From contig NW_026515416.1 of NCBI RefSeq assembly GCF_014898815.1, forward strand, positions 310,001 to 374,000: 64,000 nt of DNA, in the 5' to 3' direction. Position 1 is the first letter of the stretch. Each line of letters starts with the position of its first letter. The position numbers and the translations under genes were made by a program. Positions 1 to 15,100 of this stretch are shown in pieces. The notes under the pieces are model-generated. The model searched no databases and was not told the DNA's origin. It worked only from the letters and a program-made list of their open reading frames with translations. Source of the DNA: Panonychus citri (lineage: Eukaryota; Arthropoda; Arachnida; Trombidiformes; Tetranychidae).

Positions 1-190
1 TTGGATTCACCTCTCCGATTTTTGGAAGAGTGTCTGAGATTTTCGGCTTGTTTTCTATCTCGATTTTTCTCTTGATTCTATTGTTTTTTTGTTCTTTTCT
101 CTCTTTATATATACCTTTGGGTTTTTTTTCTTCGATATTTTGGTTGAATTATTTCGTCTTTGATCTAATTACTAGTACTATATAAGAAAG
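1..190 (+). other. 5' leader and upstream region of GET4
   Basis: T-rich, pyrimidine-rich sequence directly upstream of the GET4 start codon at 191. No upstream coding sequence is visible. It probably holds the 5' UTR and part of the promoter, but no TATA box or initiator can be assigned with confidence. Confidence 0.4.
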
Positions 191-1924
191 ATGGCCTCGC
201 TAAGAGCAACTCATGGTTCGGAAAGGATACGATCCAAACTGACTAAGCTGATTGAATCCAATGAATTTTATGAGGCTCACCAATTGTATCGGACGCTACA
301 CTTTCGTTATATTAATTGTTCAAGGTTCACAGATTTGGAGAATCTTCTTTTCGATGGTGCTATCCTGCTACTTGATCGACAGCAATTCAATTCTGGTGCT
401 GATCTTGCCATTCTTTTCATTGACACTCTCAGCAAAGATATGGATATGAAAGAAGGTATTTTTCTTGATTTGGATTAAGCGTAATCCAAATTGTTTTCAA
501 CGTTTTCTTTTTCTCCTCTTCTTCGTCCAAGATTATTTTACATTCTCAATAGTTTTTCAGAAAGTTCATCATGTGTTAAATTGTTTTCTTTATCATGTTA
601 CTCCGATTGAGTTGCTGTTGGTGGTGCTGATTTCATACATGGATTTTCATTGTCTCTGGTTAAGGAAAAAAAATTTCAAACATTTCTGAGTCTAATTGTG
701 CTTAGTCATTTTATCAACTAATTTCCTGATTCAATTTAATGTCATGCTGAACTTTATCATCTCATGTTGCTCTTAACATTTTTAACTTTCACAGTTTCTG
801 CTTATTCTGTCGTCTACATAAATTAACCTTTATATTGTTTTTTTTCATGTAATTTTATTTATCTCTTTTTTTCTTCTTTTTCTCTTAGCAATGAAAAATG
901 AACAAGAGGTTAATAAGCTTTCCAATCGATTGGGCGAATTACTATCTCGTATTCCAGCTGAAACACCGGAACGAATAAAGTTCATCACAGAAGCTTTAAG
1001 GTTGAATGGAAAGATCTTCCCAATGCAACATATTCGTCGTCAATTTGCTCTCATTCTATGGAAGGAGGGAAATTACTCTGATTCTCGTCGACATTTTCTT
1101 CATTGTAGTTACACATGTGGGGAAGATTGTGCCCTCATGTTGATTGAATATCACACCGATTCGGGTTACAAATCAGAAGCCGATCTATTTATAGCTCAAT
1201 TTATTTTACAATTATTGTGTATAAAAAGTAGTAATTCTGCAAACACCGAGGAAATCAAGTTACCATTAAAATCGCCCGCAAGCACCACCGCAACAACAAC
1301 AATACCCGCCACATCAACACCATTGTCGTCTTCCAGTGATAACAGCCATAGTCTCAACTTAAACGATATCTGTCCAAAATCAAATCAACACGCCTATGCC
1401 AACATAACGCTACAATATTATATAGCTAAACATCCGCAGATAATGAAAAATGACCCACCCTTTCTGCTTCCATTGATTAATTTCTTATGGTTTCTTCTGA
1501 TAGCTATTGAGAGGTAAGTCTATTCTCCATTATTGTTATATTATCTAATTTATATTCTTTTTGTCTTCTGAATATTAGCGGTAAAACAGCAACATTCAAC
1601 GTTCTTCTTGAAAAATATGGACCAGTATTGAGTCGTGATCCATCATATCGAGAGTATCTTCAACGAATTGGTGAATTATACTTCGGCTTAAGGCCACCAC
1701 CTAGTAATCGTGGTTTCGGAGGATTTCTGGGTAACTTTTTACAATCTTTCTTGGAAGATAATGAAGACGATAGTAATGATGAAGATGATCCTTCATCTGG
1801 TGACGGAGGAAGAGCTGGTTCTCAAAACTTACAATCAAACAATTCTAATAACACCAATAATCCCAATAATAGACCAGTAACAGCGCCAAGACAAGTTCCA
1901 CAAGCAAGTGAAGACCTTGACTAA
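191..1924 (+). CDS. GET4: GET4 homologue, tail-anchored protein insertion factor
   Basis: GET4 is the cytosolic scaffold of the GET/TRC40 pathway; with its partners it hands tail-anchored membrane proteins to the GET3/TRC40 ATPase for insertion into the ER. Three exons join in frame: 191-455, 889-1513 and 1579-1924, giving 411 residues. All junctions are GT..AG and phases close (codons for Ala and Ser are split). The alpha-helical repeat region runs from residue 1 to about 340. The family signature is clear in the N-terminal LYRTLHFRY and in the segment ending YLQRIGELYFGLRPPP. The protein is longer than human GET4 (about 327 aa): a low-complexity Ser/Thr-rich stretch interrupts it around residues 205-240, and the tail is acidic and Asn-rich. 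The start is the first ATG after a T-rich leader. It converges with PC2, whose stop lies 1.2 kb away. Confidence 0.93.
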
Positions 1925-3152
1925 AAGACTCGATTAAAAAACAATTATATTGAAAATCTAAATCCAATTTACAATCTGATCCAGTTAAAAATGAAGAATC
2001 GATAAAAAAAAAGTATCAACCATCAACAAAATAAACTCGCAACTTGATGGATTAGCAACAATAAGAAAATCTCTATGGATTTTAAGATGTTTACTGTTCT
2101 TGACTCTTTCTCTTTGCTTTTCATGTTAATCCCTAATCTTTACGGTGAAAAGTGTATCAAATCCCTTGAGAGAATTGGGGAAAAGGTTTATCCATTTTAA
2201 TATCTTGTAATTATGGAAAAATGAAAACATCAATCATGGTAATCAACTTGTCAATATACGAACTTTGAGTGCAATTAATTGAAGGATTAAGTGTTTTCTT
2301 TTTCGAGTTTTTAATTCAAAAGACTAGAGATCAGAGAAAGAAAAATATCAATGGTCAACAATGAAAACATCATGAAATATATTTTTTTCATTTTCTTCTT
2401 TTTTTATCCTCGTTGAACATAATTAACGTGGAAATAATCAAGAAATCGTATTAATCATCATAATTATAATAATGAAAGAAGAATCTTAATGATAAAGAAT
2501 AGGCGAGATTTGGAATCAGGAGTTGATTGCAATTGTTTTTTTCTCTTTTGTGTTTCCTTTTCCTTTTACAGAATTTTTTTTTCTTTTCTTCTTCTCTTAT
2601 CTCATCTTATCGAATATTAATAATTGGAGAGATGATGATGACGATGATAATGATGAAGAGGAAGATGTGGAAGTGATGAAGAGGATAAGAAAATAAATAA
2701 AAAGATGAGGGAGATGTTCGGAAAGAGTGGGAGTTAGAAGATTATTTTGTGGGTTTACTTTTGATCGTAATCGTAAGTTACTCTGTCCATTGAAAAAAAA
2801 CGGATTTTCGTTGAAAAGATTAAGTTAATTCTCAATCAGATTAAATCTTTTCCTCTGTTCATCAGGGTGGGTTTTCTGGTGGGTGGTAGTCTTCATATTT
2901 TTATATTATTTCTTGATTTGTCTTTTTTTCCTCCTTCCCACCGCCAACATTTCCCGAGTGGTGGATTTTAATGAGAGAGAAAGAGAAGGAGAGAGAGAGA
3001 GAGGGTGAGGGTGAGGGTGAGGGTGAGGTTGATCTAATGGGCTTAATGGTTTATCTTTGTGGTATCATGTCGGTAATTCTGATGATGTTGATAAAATGAT
3101 AATTGTGATGATTGTATGTTCTGATGGTTTTCTTTTGGTTCTTTTTGCCTCT
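1925..3152. other. Intergenic region between converging GET4 and PC2
   Basis: A/T-rich sequence holding the 3' UTRs of two convergent genes. No coding exon is supported. The right part carries purine-rich simple repeats (a GA run and a GAGGGT run at about 2973-3028). Confidence 0.6.
2973..3028. repeat. (GA)n and (GAGGGT)n simple repeat
   Basis: A run of GA dinucleotides passes directly into about four copies of the hexamer GAGGGT. It lies downstream of the PC2 stop codon, so it may be part of the PC2 3' UTR or flank. It is an interstitial microsatellite, not a telomere. Confidence 0.85.
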
Positions 3153-6100
3153 CTAATGGGCTGAGGCCAATTCGTGAGCTTTTTTAACGATTGCGAGCTT
3201 TGAATTTTTATCTAACACTGGAAGATCCTTGTAAGGTGGTTCTTTAGCTCCATGTACCATTAATGTCCACTCTTTAAAGAAACCTTTCTGTGGATTTTCA
3301 CCGTCGAATTTAATTTCCAAAGTCCATCGGCCTCGAGGATTTTCACTCCAAGTGTGGGTCGTCATGAAGGGCCATTTTGTAAAACCATCACGAGAATCGT
3401 CATCTTTTGGACGTCGACTCAAAATCATTGATCTGATTATTAAAAACAAATAGATAAAAGAAAAGAAAAATAGTATCTCAATTATAAAAGTAGAGCAAAA
3501 AAATTAACTAATTAATCGTATTTATACCTTGTGCCCATTGGAGATATGAGGAATAGGGTAACATCTCCACGGCGGGTTGAATTTAGTGTAATAACAGCTT
3601 GAATGTGTTCGATGTAATTAACTTCTGATTCTTTGCCAGCACATGAATTGGTGTCAATATGAAGATAAATGCTCTCATTACTTGGAATAGGAATTGTTTT
3701 CTGTATGGAACCTGCTTCACAATGGTAACGAGGTGGAACCGTTTTCCATATTGAAGCCAAGGCAACCATGGCACCGGCATCCAGAACACCATATCCGAAG
3801 AGATGATTAAATTCAAGTCCAACTCCATTCATATTCCAATGGAAACGATTCTTACTATCATACAGGGAGTTCCTTTTGGAGGTTAATACAGTTAAATGTT
3901 GAATATCCCTCCAGGTAAGATTGGTATTGGCCTCAAGAGCCAAAGCAAAAACACCAGCGGCTTCAGGAGCAGCAGCTGAAGTTCCTGAATGAGTTTTGGT
4001 ACATTTACCATACAGATCAGTCGTTGCCTGTGAAGCAAAATAATTACAATTAATTAGTAAAATTGTGATTCCAATTCTTTCCATATGGTTCAGAATGCTT
4101 CTTATACTATCATGACTTTTTATCTTCTCTTCAACTGATCAGAATCTGTTGAGTTCTTGATAGAAATAGGAAACATCATCATCATCATGAAACAGTTGAA
4201 AAATTAATAAATTAATTGTAAATGATAAAATGAAACAATTAAAAAAAATGGACGATAAAAATTCATACATGAAAATGGTAATTGTATTAAATGAAAAACA
4301 TGACTGATTAATTAAATCTTGCCAAATTGGATAAAGTTACTATTCAATCCTCTTGATTGTATCTCATTAAGACAATTACAATTAATTGTTTATTTATATT
4401 GTTAATTTATCGCTTACCACTCCAGTGTGAGGATCTTTAGCTCCATTACTAAAGGTAGATGCTAATGTTGATGAACATGATTCATCGTAATGAGCATTCT
4501 CGCCATTGTTAATTGCTGAATTAATTGATATTGTCCACATAGAAGCAGCATAACCATCACAATTACAATCATCATCTTGACCACCATCACCTGAGGCCCA
4601 AACGTAAATATTACCTAATCCTCTTCGTCCCTGTACAAAACATATAATGTGATACAAGGTGACGATGAATAATTATTCAAATGTAAACAAAGAAAATCAA
4701 TAACCTAATAAACATATATAAAATTGTTTGTAACAAAATTGCTCTTGATTAACAATCTCTTAGGATTATTAATTGATTACACGAGGATAATGTTAATTAC
4801 CTCATTAACTCCTCTTACGATCGCTCTCATAGTAGCATTTCGAGGTCCATCCACAGTTTTACCATCATCAGTTGGACCCCAACTTGCACTGTAAATATCA
4901 ATTAGATTCGGTTCATGGCCCATCGAATTTGCTTCGATTAGATCAGTCATATAGGGTTGATCTAACATTCGAATACCAGCAACTTTAGAATCATAAGCGA
5001 CACCCACTCCACAGATTCCATTGTCTCGTTTCGCTGATACTTCACCAGCACAACGAGTTCCATGGCTTTCAGATGATGAGAAAATAAAATGAGAGAAAAC
5101 AAAATTATCATGAGAAAAATTGAACGATTTAAATTATTAATTATCGTAAAGGGTTTGGAGTCAATATGGTTACTACTTATATTCATTCATACTGAACAAT
5201 TGATGTTCAATTATTCAGTTTTTTTTATGTTCTCTTCAAACCCATGAATGTGATTCACATGATAAAATCAATCAAAGGTATGGAAAGAAAATCAATTCAA
5301 TTGATCATTTAAATAATGAAACTTTTCGGTGAATTCATACATATATTACATGATATTCTGAATAATCAAGAAAACGATTAAATGTAATGACCAAAATCTG
5401 AAAAGGTGAGAAAAAAGTGAGAGTAAACAGTAAAGTTTAGATTCTGTATTGTTGATTTATTGATTCAATATTGAATGTTGATTGTTGAATATTTAGATTT
5501 AGGATTTCTCATGTTTGTAATAAAGAGTTGGGTGATTGATAAATTAAAGACTTGAGAATCAAATTCTGAAAAGATTTAAACTATTTATATTATCTGAATA
5601 GTGAAGATTCTGAGACACCATCAGAATTTTCAGAACTTTCAATGAATAAGAATGAAAGGAAAAATAATTCAAAAAAAAACTTTTCCAAAATAATAATAAT
5701 AATAACAGTCACAACCTTGGATAAGTTCATAAATAAGGAAGATGAGGATGAAAATTCTGAGAAAAAAAAATCGTCATGTCAAATCAAGAACATCTTTAAA
5801 CCATAACTTTCGTATATTGTTATTATAATTCAACGTCTTGAACTTTCATGATAAACTGCATGTATGTGTATCTATCATGTATTATTATTATCATCATTAT
5901 GAGTAATATTGTTGCTATGAACAAAAAGTTAGACTAATGATAACTTGAATATTAAGTAATTCTGATAATAGGATTGTCTCTTTCATGTTATGTCACTCAA
6001 ATGAATTTCTGTTTCATGATAACCATGAAAATAACATTGAAACTTACATATTATTATGATAACCAACAAGTAAATTAATTTCAAGTCATGTAATTCAGTC

Positions 6101-9100
6101 ATAGGTAGAAGGTGGGTATTCAACCACCATCTTTAATCATAATAATAATCATCTTCAATTCCTATATAGACGATAACTTGAGTAACAACAGCTAATTAAA
6201 TTAATATTTTTCGAAATGAATTTATATCAAACAATTAACTAATCATAGAGGTAGAAGCAATAAATATTATCTCATATATCAAATTTGATAGGAAAAGGGA
6301 ATTATTTTTCTAAGCACCAGCATTTTCTTCATAATTCATTATAATTTCATGATAACAATTAAATTTCTAGAAAGAATTGTTTTACCAAATGGTAAATTGA
6401 TAACTGAAAATATCACAATTTCAATATAAAGTTGAAATTTTATCCTCCGCCTCTCATCATTTCCTTAGCATCCGCATCATCAATGTTCATGTCAACTTCA
6501 GGTAAAAACTATGATACAGTTATCAAGATATTGGATTTTCCAATAAAGATACAAACTTATTCATTTGTTGATGATAATTTGATGAAAGTTTGAAACATAT
6601 TCTTAATATATTTTGTTAAGACAACACATCATCTTCATCATCATCACAAGTATTACTATTAACCTTTACCCTTATTTACATTCACTCCAACAAGTATCTA
6701 CATTTACATGTATTAAGATTATTACTTGACTCTAATGAAAACTAATACCATGAATACTCACAAATCGGAATGAAAAATATGATAAGATGAATATTTGAAG
6801 ATGAGGATGAACACGATAAGTATTGAGAAGATGAATATGTAAAGGTTGTTGATTGAGAATAAACCAAATGTCTACTTTTCCATGGTTCTCTGATTCATGA
6901 TTACATGAGGCATCAGGAATCTTTTCCATGGATGAATCTTATCATTTGATAGAAAATGAGGAAAATTTTCTGGTAACTTGATTCTTCTGGTTTATCAATA
7001 GCTTAAAGGTTAAGGTTCAAGGTTAACCTGATCTAATAATTATCAGCATCAATATATATATAAATGGTCAGTTCAATAGTGATCATCACCATGAAAAAGT
7101 TTTATTCAAAAATAGTTTTCATGAGTAGTGTATATGTAAATATTATTGGACAATCATTGACATTTGTAGAATGATAATTTGTTAATCATGTGGAAGAAGC
7201 AATTAATTTAATCAATAGTAGTTAAAGTAAACAGTTATATATGAATAATAGATGAATATATTGATGATGAGAAAATAAAAAGCTTCAATGGATATAAAGT
7301 AACATGAAGATTACAGGGTAATGTCAATAATGAATAAAAGTAACTTGAATTATATAAGATTCAGTCTTGATAATAGGAACCAGAATCTCAGGGAGAGATT
7401 GTTGAGCAATATCTTGACTGAATTTCAGAGCTTCATCTTCAGGTTTCAGGTTGGATAATGACATTTGTTACCTGAGCAAATTGTTTATAATCAATTGAGT
7501 TTAAATTGAATTAAAGACATTCATTTGACACAGAATGCTAAAGTATTGACAGTATGAAAGGTCACAGGAACCTTGAACTATAAGCATCATGATAATCAAC
7601 GAAATTTGAATAATTCAGGGAAAAAAATTAACTAGAGTTCATATAAATGATGATAATTTGGTGAAAATTATTCTCAGAATAATCGGAATAGTTTTACACA
7701 AAAATCAGAACTGAACAATCAGATTGAACTATTTTATGAAACAGATAATTTGAAAGCTTAAAAGTTATAGATTCTTATGATACATATTCAGAGAGAGGTT
7801 TTGTTTTCTTCACCTTAAGATTACACAAAATTCATTCAAACATCAGAGTTGCATGGTTAAGATTGAATTGAACAAAATGAGCTTGTTAATGGTCAATTAA
7901 GTTTCATTTGATGATCGTGTTATTTTCATAATTATCATTCAAGATTAAGAGTAAATCACTCCCATGGATAAAGTAATTTGATATTTTCTTAGCATTTCAT
8001 TTATAACCCCAGGTGATTATGGTCATTTAATCATCAAGGTTATAATCAAAACGATAGACTGGCAAGTTTAGGTTACCCGGTACAATTTAATTTCGGATTA
8101 CACAGAAGCAATTTTCATCTACTATTTCATTGAATCTCAAGAATTAAAAGTCACATGCATTTCAGAGTTAACCAGAGGACTTATCAGAATCGCAGCTTCT
8201 CACCTTTCAGCTTTTCATCAAAAGTTCATGAAAAAAAAGGATAAAATCTCTTGATTCAGAGCCCATAGTTTGATCTAGAGTCACCTTTTTGTTGCCAACT
8301 TTTTGGCTAATTGTAACAATCAACTAAATTTGATTTAGAAAATTGTCAAACTTTTGAGTTCGAGAAAATTTTTTTGCCTTTCTCATAATAAACAAACGTT
8401 ATCGTGATAATATTAATACAAAGATAACAATTAAATTAATTAGAGCATTTCAACAGAAACTAATTAACTTTACAGTCAATATTTGATCATCGATAATTTA
8501 ATTAAATTATACACCCTTTAGCTTAGTCATACAGTAATTAATTTAGATTATCATTTTAATCTTTCTAAAAATAATGATAATCATCGTCAACAAATTCGCT
8601 AATCATTTAATATTAAATAAATAAATTCTGGTCACATATTGAATCCTAATTGACACTTCAACAGAATAGAAACAATTTTCATCTTCTACTGATAATCATC
8701 TTAATCATTACGTTATCATATAAATTGTTAATGTATCAATTGATCAACAAGGTAATAATTAACGTAAAGTTGACACATGAGTGAATTTCAAGTTAATCAT
8801 GATGAGGATGAATGATATTGTAACAACAATCATACATAAGGTATGAATGTGTATAAGATATAAATGAATTTCAACTTGAATCAACAATAAATCACCAAGT
8901 TAATCATGTTTCATTTCCGACATGATAACACTAATTAACTATCATGATAATTGACTCGTTTTTGTTCATTACATCATTTTTTAACTTATTATAGTTTCAA
9001 TGGTTTCGAGGCATTGTGATTGTTGATATTACACCGTTTTTACATATTGATATTGATGATTGTTAAATGATTATCAAATATATCATGAGAATACAATAAA

Positions 9101-12100
9101 TATTGTTTATTGTATTGTAACAATTTACGTAATCATTAAAATTTGAGTAACAATGTTAACCAGATATTCAAATATTTATTACATAATTGGAAGTGCAGAT
9201 CAAGTGCAAACTTGATTATCAAGATCATCTTTCAGATTAACAGTAGTAATTAGTAATCTTTAAATAATTAAGTTACCTTGCTATTAATTATATCATCTCA
9301 TGTTATCCTTATTTAATCATTGTATTGACAATTGTTTAATGTAATTGATTTACGTGATTGTTGATTAATTATATTGTCAATTTAAATTGATGACAATTAT
9401 GATTAGTTTGTCTTGGATAATTATCATGGTCAAACTTAATCAAATTAATTATCAACACTGTTGAGCTTTAATCACTGTCACTTGGCTATTTAATGTACTT
9501 GTCTTACAATTAATTATTGTAATCAAATTTAATGGGTAGAGTTTAATTGTGTATTATAATAAAAATCATCTTAACCAAATATTAATTGCAGAAAATTAAG
9601 TTTTCAAACTGTTCAATGGGTAATTTGATTAACAGTATGGATACTAAAAAAAACAACAATCAAATTGTCTGGTTAATAAATTAACAATCAATGGGTTTTC
9701 CTTGTCTATGAATATTAATTGGATTAATTACAATTAACCTTAATGTTAAATGTCAATGTCGTTACCATAAATTATAATCAACAACAATTAAATCTTGAAA
9801 TAAATACTGACATGAGATGAAATAATAATCACTCATTAACTTTACCCATTAGAAAAGGTAGTCAATTCAATTGGTAACAATTTATAAATTGTTATGACAT
9901 AATGATTATCATCAATTGATTGATAACAATCAGTCATTAATCCTAAAAAAAATAGGTAAAAATTAGTTCTAATTGTCTGCAATTAAAATCATGAGAAAAT
10001 TAGATTTGTAGTTTTAGTGTGAAAAAAGTAATCGTGATTAAATAATCTATAGTTGATTAAGATTAACTAACTAATGATTTAGTAAAGGTTAAAGGTGATT
10101 CCGTCTAGGTAATCACATGGATCAATTGTATGATTGATACTAAGGATGAAAAGGAGAGAAAGATGAAAAGTGATGATGATGAAAGTGAATTGATGCTGAG
10201 TTTCAGTTCATCAGGTTCTGGATAAACTCATGAGAACAGTTTGAACACCAGTCGCCATTTTGTTTTCTCATGAATTACAATTAGATTGATACTTAATCAA
10301 TCTAACGATTTAATCTTTGAATATCTTTCACTTTGATAATCATTATAATCAACGTAAGAATATTTATCAATCTCTTTCCACATGAGATTAATTTTAATCT
10401 TATTCGTAATTAAATCAAATGATAATTGTACCATTTAATTGTAAGTTTCCAAATACTATTAATCATTTTAAAAGTGAAAATTGTTTCAATCCAATTGGTG
10501 ATTAGTTAATTGTTGACGGAATAATAGGTTTTAAAGTTATCAATCTTTCACAATTACGACAACATTTGGTGACACAATTAACTATTCATTAATCAAGGAT
10601 AATAATGTTTAACACAATCAAACATTTATTAATATAAAGAAATGGAAAGTTTATCAAGGTAATTGAAAAGGAAATAAATTATTACAATCAATTGATTAAC
10701 AATTGATAATATTAATAGATCATTACTACTAAGGTGACAGAAAGATAATCTCATGATAAAATATCGAGATGAAGGTTTAATATGAAACCAGAACATCTTA
10801 TGGTCATGAGTATTATCATGAATATTATGAAATTCTCATCGATTTAAAATGAATAGGTGATTCTTTCTGTTCTGAAACAGATAAAATTGAACTTCTACCT
10901 GAGTTTATCCTGTTTCTATCATGGAAATGGTATTAGAAACATAGTTTCTCCTGAGAAAAGGGATAAGGATGAAGAAAAGGGAAAATAAATAACATGATTA
11001 AAGAAAAAGACGAAGAGAAAGTTAAAGTGAAAAACATGATGACCATGATAAAAGATGACCACTGGCCAGTAGTCAAGAATAAGTTGTATTTATTTTTCCT
11101 TAACAATCTATCCACTGAAGTTCAAGATTTCTCAGTGTTCAATCATGATCAGAATAAACGAAGAGGAAAAGGAAAAGTAGGAGGAAGAAGAAGAAAAGAA
11201 AACTTTTCTATCTAAACCAGAATTTTCGAACCAATAATCATGATAACAAAAAGAGGTTGAAATTGATCAGTTAATTTAATCAATTCCATTTAATTATGGT
11301 AAAGTTTTTTAAAATAAATTCTAAAGGTAATAATAATTAATCTGGTAAATAAGTTCTAATGATTCTTCATGATTGTTTCAGGGGAGAAAAAGATTCATTG
11401 GTTCATTTGGAACTCAGAATTTTATTCTCATTAGTAACTATTTTTTATATTTTTCTTTTTTTATACTTGATTAGATTCATCATTTGGCTTCTCATGAACA
11501 TGATAAAAGTTCATCATCTTCATTTGAAACGTGCTTATAGATGATGAATAACAATGAAAATGATATAGATCATCAAGTTGTTTTTTTCTGGGTTAATCAT
11601 CATGATTATCGTATAATATTTCATCATTTTATCTGGTTTATTAATTGAATTATGGTTTCCAGAAATCAACCAATAGAAAAATATATAAATCTATCTGTTA
11701 ACAAGGTTATCACTTAAAGGAAGAGATTGAATTTCATGATGAAACTTTTGATTGAAACAATTAATCAGATTGAATGAGAAAATGATCAACAATTTAGTTG
11801 GAGAAGTGAACAAAAAATTTCCAATTCATTTGTAATCATTGAACTTTTTTAATTTCTTTCTCTTTCTGTAATTAGTTTGTTGATTTTGTCAATGTACTAA
11901 TAGAAACATTTTTAGAATCATTAAATTGTTAATACCATTTGATTTGATTGTGCAAGAAGAGAAAAGGTTGAAGGCTGAACAGCAATTAAATTAATGAAAA
12001 TAAACTCTATACAATTGGAAATCTCTTGATAATTGTTTTGGATTTTGTTGATTGTAGTTACATAAAAATCATCACAATTTATTGTTATTACAATGATCAT

Positions 12101-15100
12101 CATTTCCATTTGCATAAATGTAACAATCATTTTCACCCAAATTCATCAACAACAATTTAAAAAATTCAATAGCAAATCAATTATCATGTGAACATTATTA
12201 TTAGATTATTATTATTGTTACATTGCCTGATTTTCATGTGGGTTTTTTTTTATCATCATGAGTGATAATTTATTTACACTTACAATTCAATTCTAAATGA
12301 TTAAGGTGAGAAAAAAAGTATAAGATCTATAATTATATTAGATTAACTTGAATTCCAAGTGAAAATGATTTAAATTATTGATTAAATCATTAGTTACATG
12401 TGTAAGGAACAATCTTGTTGTGTGATTGACAAACTGAGGACCGACAAAAACAAAAAGCTTATCCTTTGGGATTATCTCTGTTTCTAGTTGTTTATTTTTT
12501 TTTGCCTCTCTACTCATTTATATATATTGAACTTGGTGATATATGGTGGTGATGAATGAACTGGTTAAGTGTTGAAACAATTTACTAATAAATGATTGTT
12601 TGTATGACGACAATAGTAAACGTCAATAGGAAACTAAACAAATTTATCAATGAGAGAGTAAAAATTTTTGCTTAATCTTTGTATTAATAAATATGAAGCA
12701 ATTATGTTTCCACACAAAATTTCAGAATATCGGATTAGTTTCAGTTTTTACTTTCGGTGAGAGGTGGACAAGTGGATTATATATTTGTGGAAATCAAAAT
12801 GGCCAAATTAATTGAAGTAATTAAGCTTACCTGTTGAACCAGTCATCAGTGTACCGAGGGTATGGGTAAGGATCATTGCTGCTGAAATCATAACTGGCTT
12901 TCGCATTCTAATTGGATTTGTAATTTAATCAACGAAGAGATGATTACAAGTGATGGTTAAAGGTGAATTAATCAATTAATCGATCAGGTTAACGAAAAGA
13001 ATCAAGATTGTTAGACACAAAGAGAAAAAAGAACAATTGACACAAAAAAAAAAGAATTTACAAAAATAAGAAAACTAAATTGGTGAATTGAACATTTCAT
13101 TCAATAGAATTGTCGTTTTTAGATGTTTTCTTTTTCTCATTGTCACCAGAGAATTTAATTTCTCTGTTATTTACTTAGATTAATGAGGAAAATAAAATAT
13201 TCAATTAGAATTAAAATTAATTACACTAGACAATTAATTGGAAAACGAGTCGACATTTTGTTTTCTTTTCTTTATCATTCCAACTCTTTGGTTACCTTTT
13301 TGTTTCTGCTCGCAGTTTAGCCTCTTCTTTGTGTCTATTTATCGATCAATCGGATGACGAATCAGTTGATTAATCAAAATGTTGTTTTCTAATTGGTTTC
13401 ATTTGAGTTTCTTTTTGGTTTTAATTGTTGTTACTCTTAACTTAATTTCTTTTACATAATCCATTGATTTAGTTGGAGGATTGATGATTGTTTCTCAAGT
13501 TAATGATCAACAGTTTCCTAATAAAGTTCAATGAATGGATTTGGTTTTTTTTTCTTGATACTGTTTCTGGTTTTTGCTAATTTTTGTGTTAATCTTGTTC
13601 ACTTTTCTCTTAATTTGGTTACACTGCCTTGGATTTTGATTAAATTTTAAGATTACAAACTTACATAGTTTTCTCGGAGATCTGGGTGCATGTAATCAAC
13701 TCCTATTGGTGTTTGTTTTTCGTTTGATGGATAAAAAAGAAGAGAAAAAAAAATTTACTTTAGAAAATTACATTTGAAGTAAAATTTTGTTCTCTGTAGA
13801 ATTTTCTGTTTTTTTTTCTCTCATGTTGCTGTGGTCAATTGGAAAGGAAAGGAAAGGTTTCAAGTGGATATGGATTTTTCCAGAAACTTTGACGAGAAAA
13901 GTATATCTATGGAAGATATTAATTTACCGTCATCCATTATGGCGGTTGTTACATTTTTCCCTGTATAGCCTTGGGCCCAAGCAGCTTCAACATTTAAGTC
14001 CAATTTGGGTTTACCTCCATTTTGTCCAACATTCCGCTGATATGAATCAGATAAAAAGATAATATCTCCAGTTAATATGGTGTAATTATAGAAAATGATT
14101 CCTTTCTCTCTCTGTAATCTCTCAACAGTTGAATCAGTTATTCTTTTCTCTCTCATAACTGTTTCTACACTTTGGTAAGTGTCTTTCACTGTCTCTGTCT
14201 TTATAACTCTTTTGTTTGTGTCTACATGAATTTTCTCATGAATCTTTATATTCTTCTTTTTTTTACTCCATCCAGAAAGATAACAACGTAATATTTCACA
14301 TGGAAGGAAACAATCATATAGTGTGAGAAAAGAAGAGGAGAGAAAAAAAATTCTACAGAGACTCAAAGAACCAAATCTGACGAAATGTTTTCATTGAAAA
14401 CTTTTCCACGTTTGAGATAATCTAATGATTCCTGAAATTGTCACTATATTTAATTCACTTGCCTTAGGGCGTGTTAAAAGCTACTCCAATGGAAAGAAAC
14501 AAAATTAGTCTGGTAAATATTATTTTCTAATAATTTGTGAATATTTTTTAAATACTTTTTATATTGATTTTCTAATCGGTAAAAAATATTTTCTCCTTTT
14601 TTCCTCATCTAGATTTTTCAATCTAAGTTTCTTAATCTGATCTTAGTTGATTACGATTATACTTCTAGGCTCATGAGATTAAAGTTTAATGAAGGGATGA
14701 CAATGTTCCAGTGAGACTTGGAGTTATATGTAATTTACTGACTGATTTTGATGATTAATCTTAAAATTGCCTTTGGTATTGGCTTTATTATCACCAGTTT
14801 TGTTCACAGGCTTCTGAAACGTGTGTGTGACAAAAATAACATTAACGATCAATTGATGGATTAGTTATTTCGACACATATAAAAAAAGATTCACTTTAGG
14901 ACGACAAGGAGAGGATTTTAAATGGATATTGTTGTTGGTGATTGTAAATGATTAGATTGATAACTTACCAGATACCATTGGAAAGGAAAATAGGGATCAC
15001 TTGGTTCTTGATTAAGTGATAAATGTTCAGGACCAAGGATTAGTTGGCGATAACCACGTTTAACTCGTTTAAATCCTGATTGTTGAACTGCTAATTCTAC

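Noticed and set aside
3001..3028. Telomere-like G-rich repeat
   Set aside because: The unit is GAGGGT rather than the arthropod TTAGG, and only about four copies occur next to a GA microsatellite.
10933..11544. Nested small genes in the large PC2 intron
   Set aside because: Lys/Phe/Leu-rich frames in both strands without homology, start context or splice structure.
13860..14366. 168-codon minus-strand frame
   Set aside because: Only 13928-14036 is a real PC2 exon; the rest is read-through into introns on both sides.
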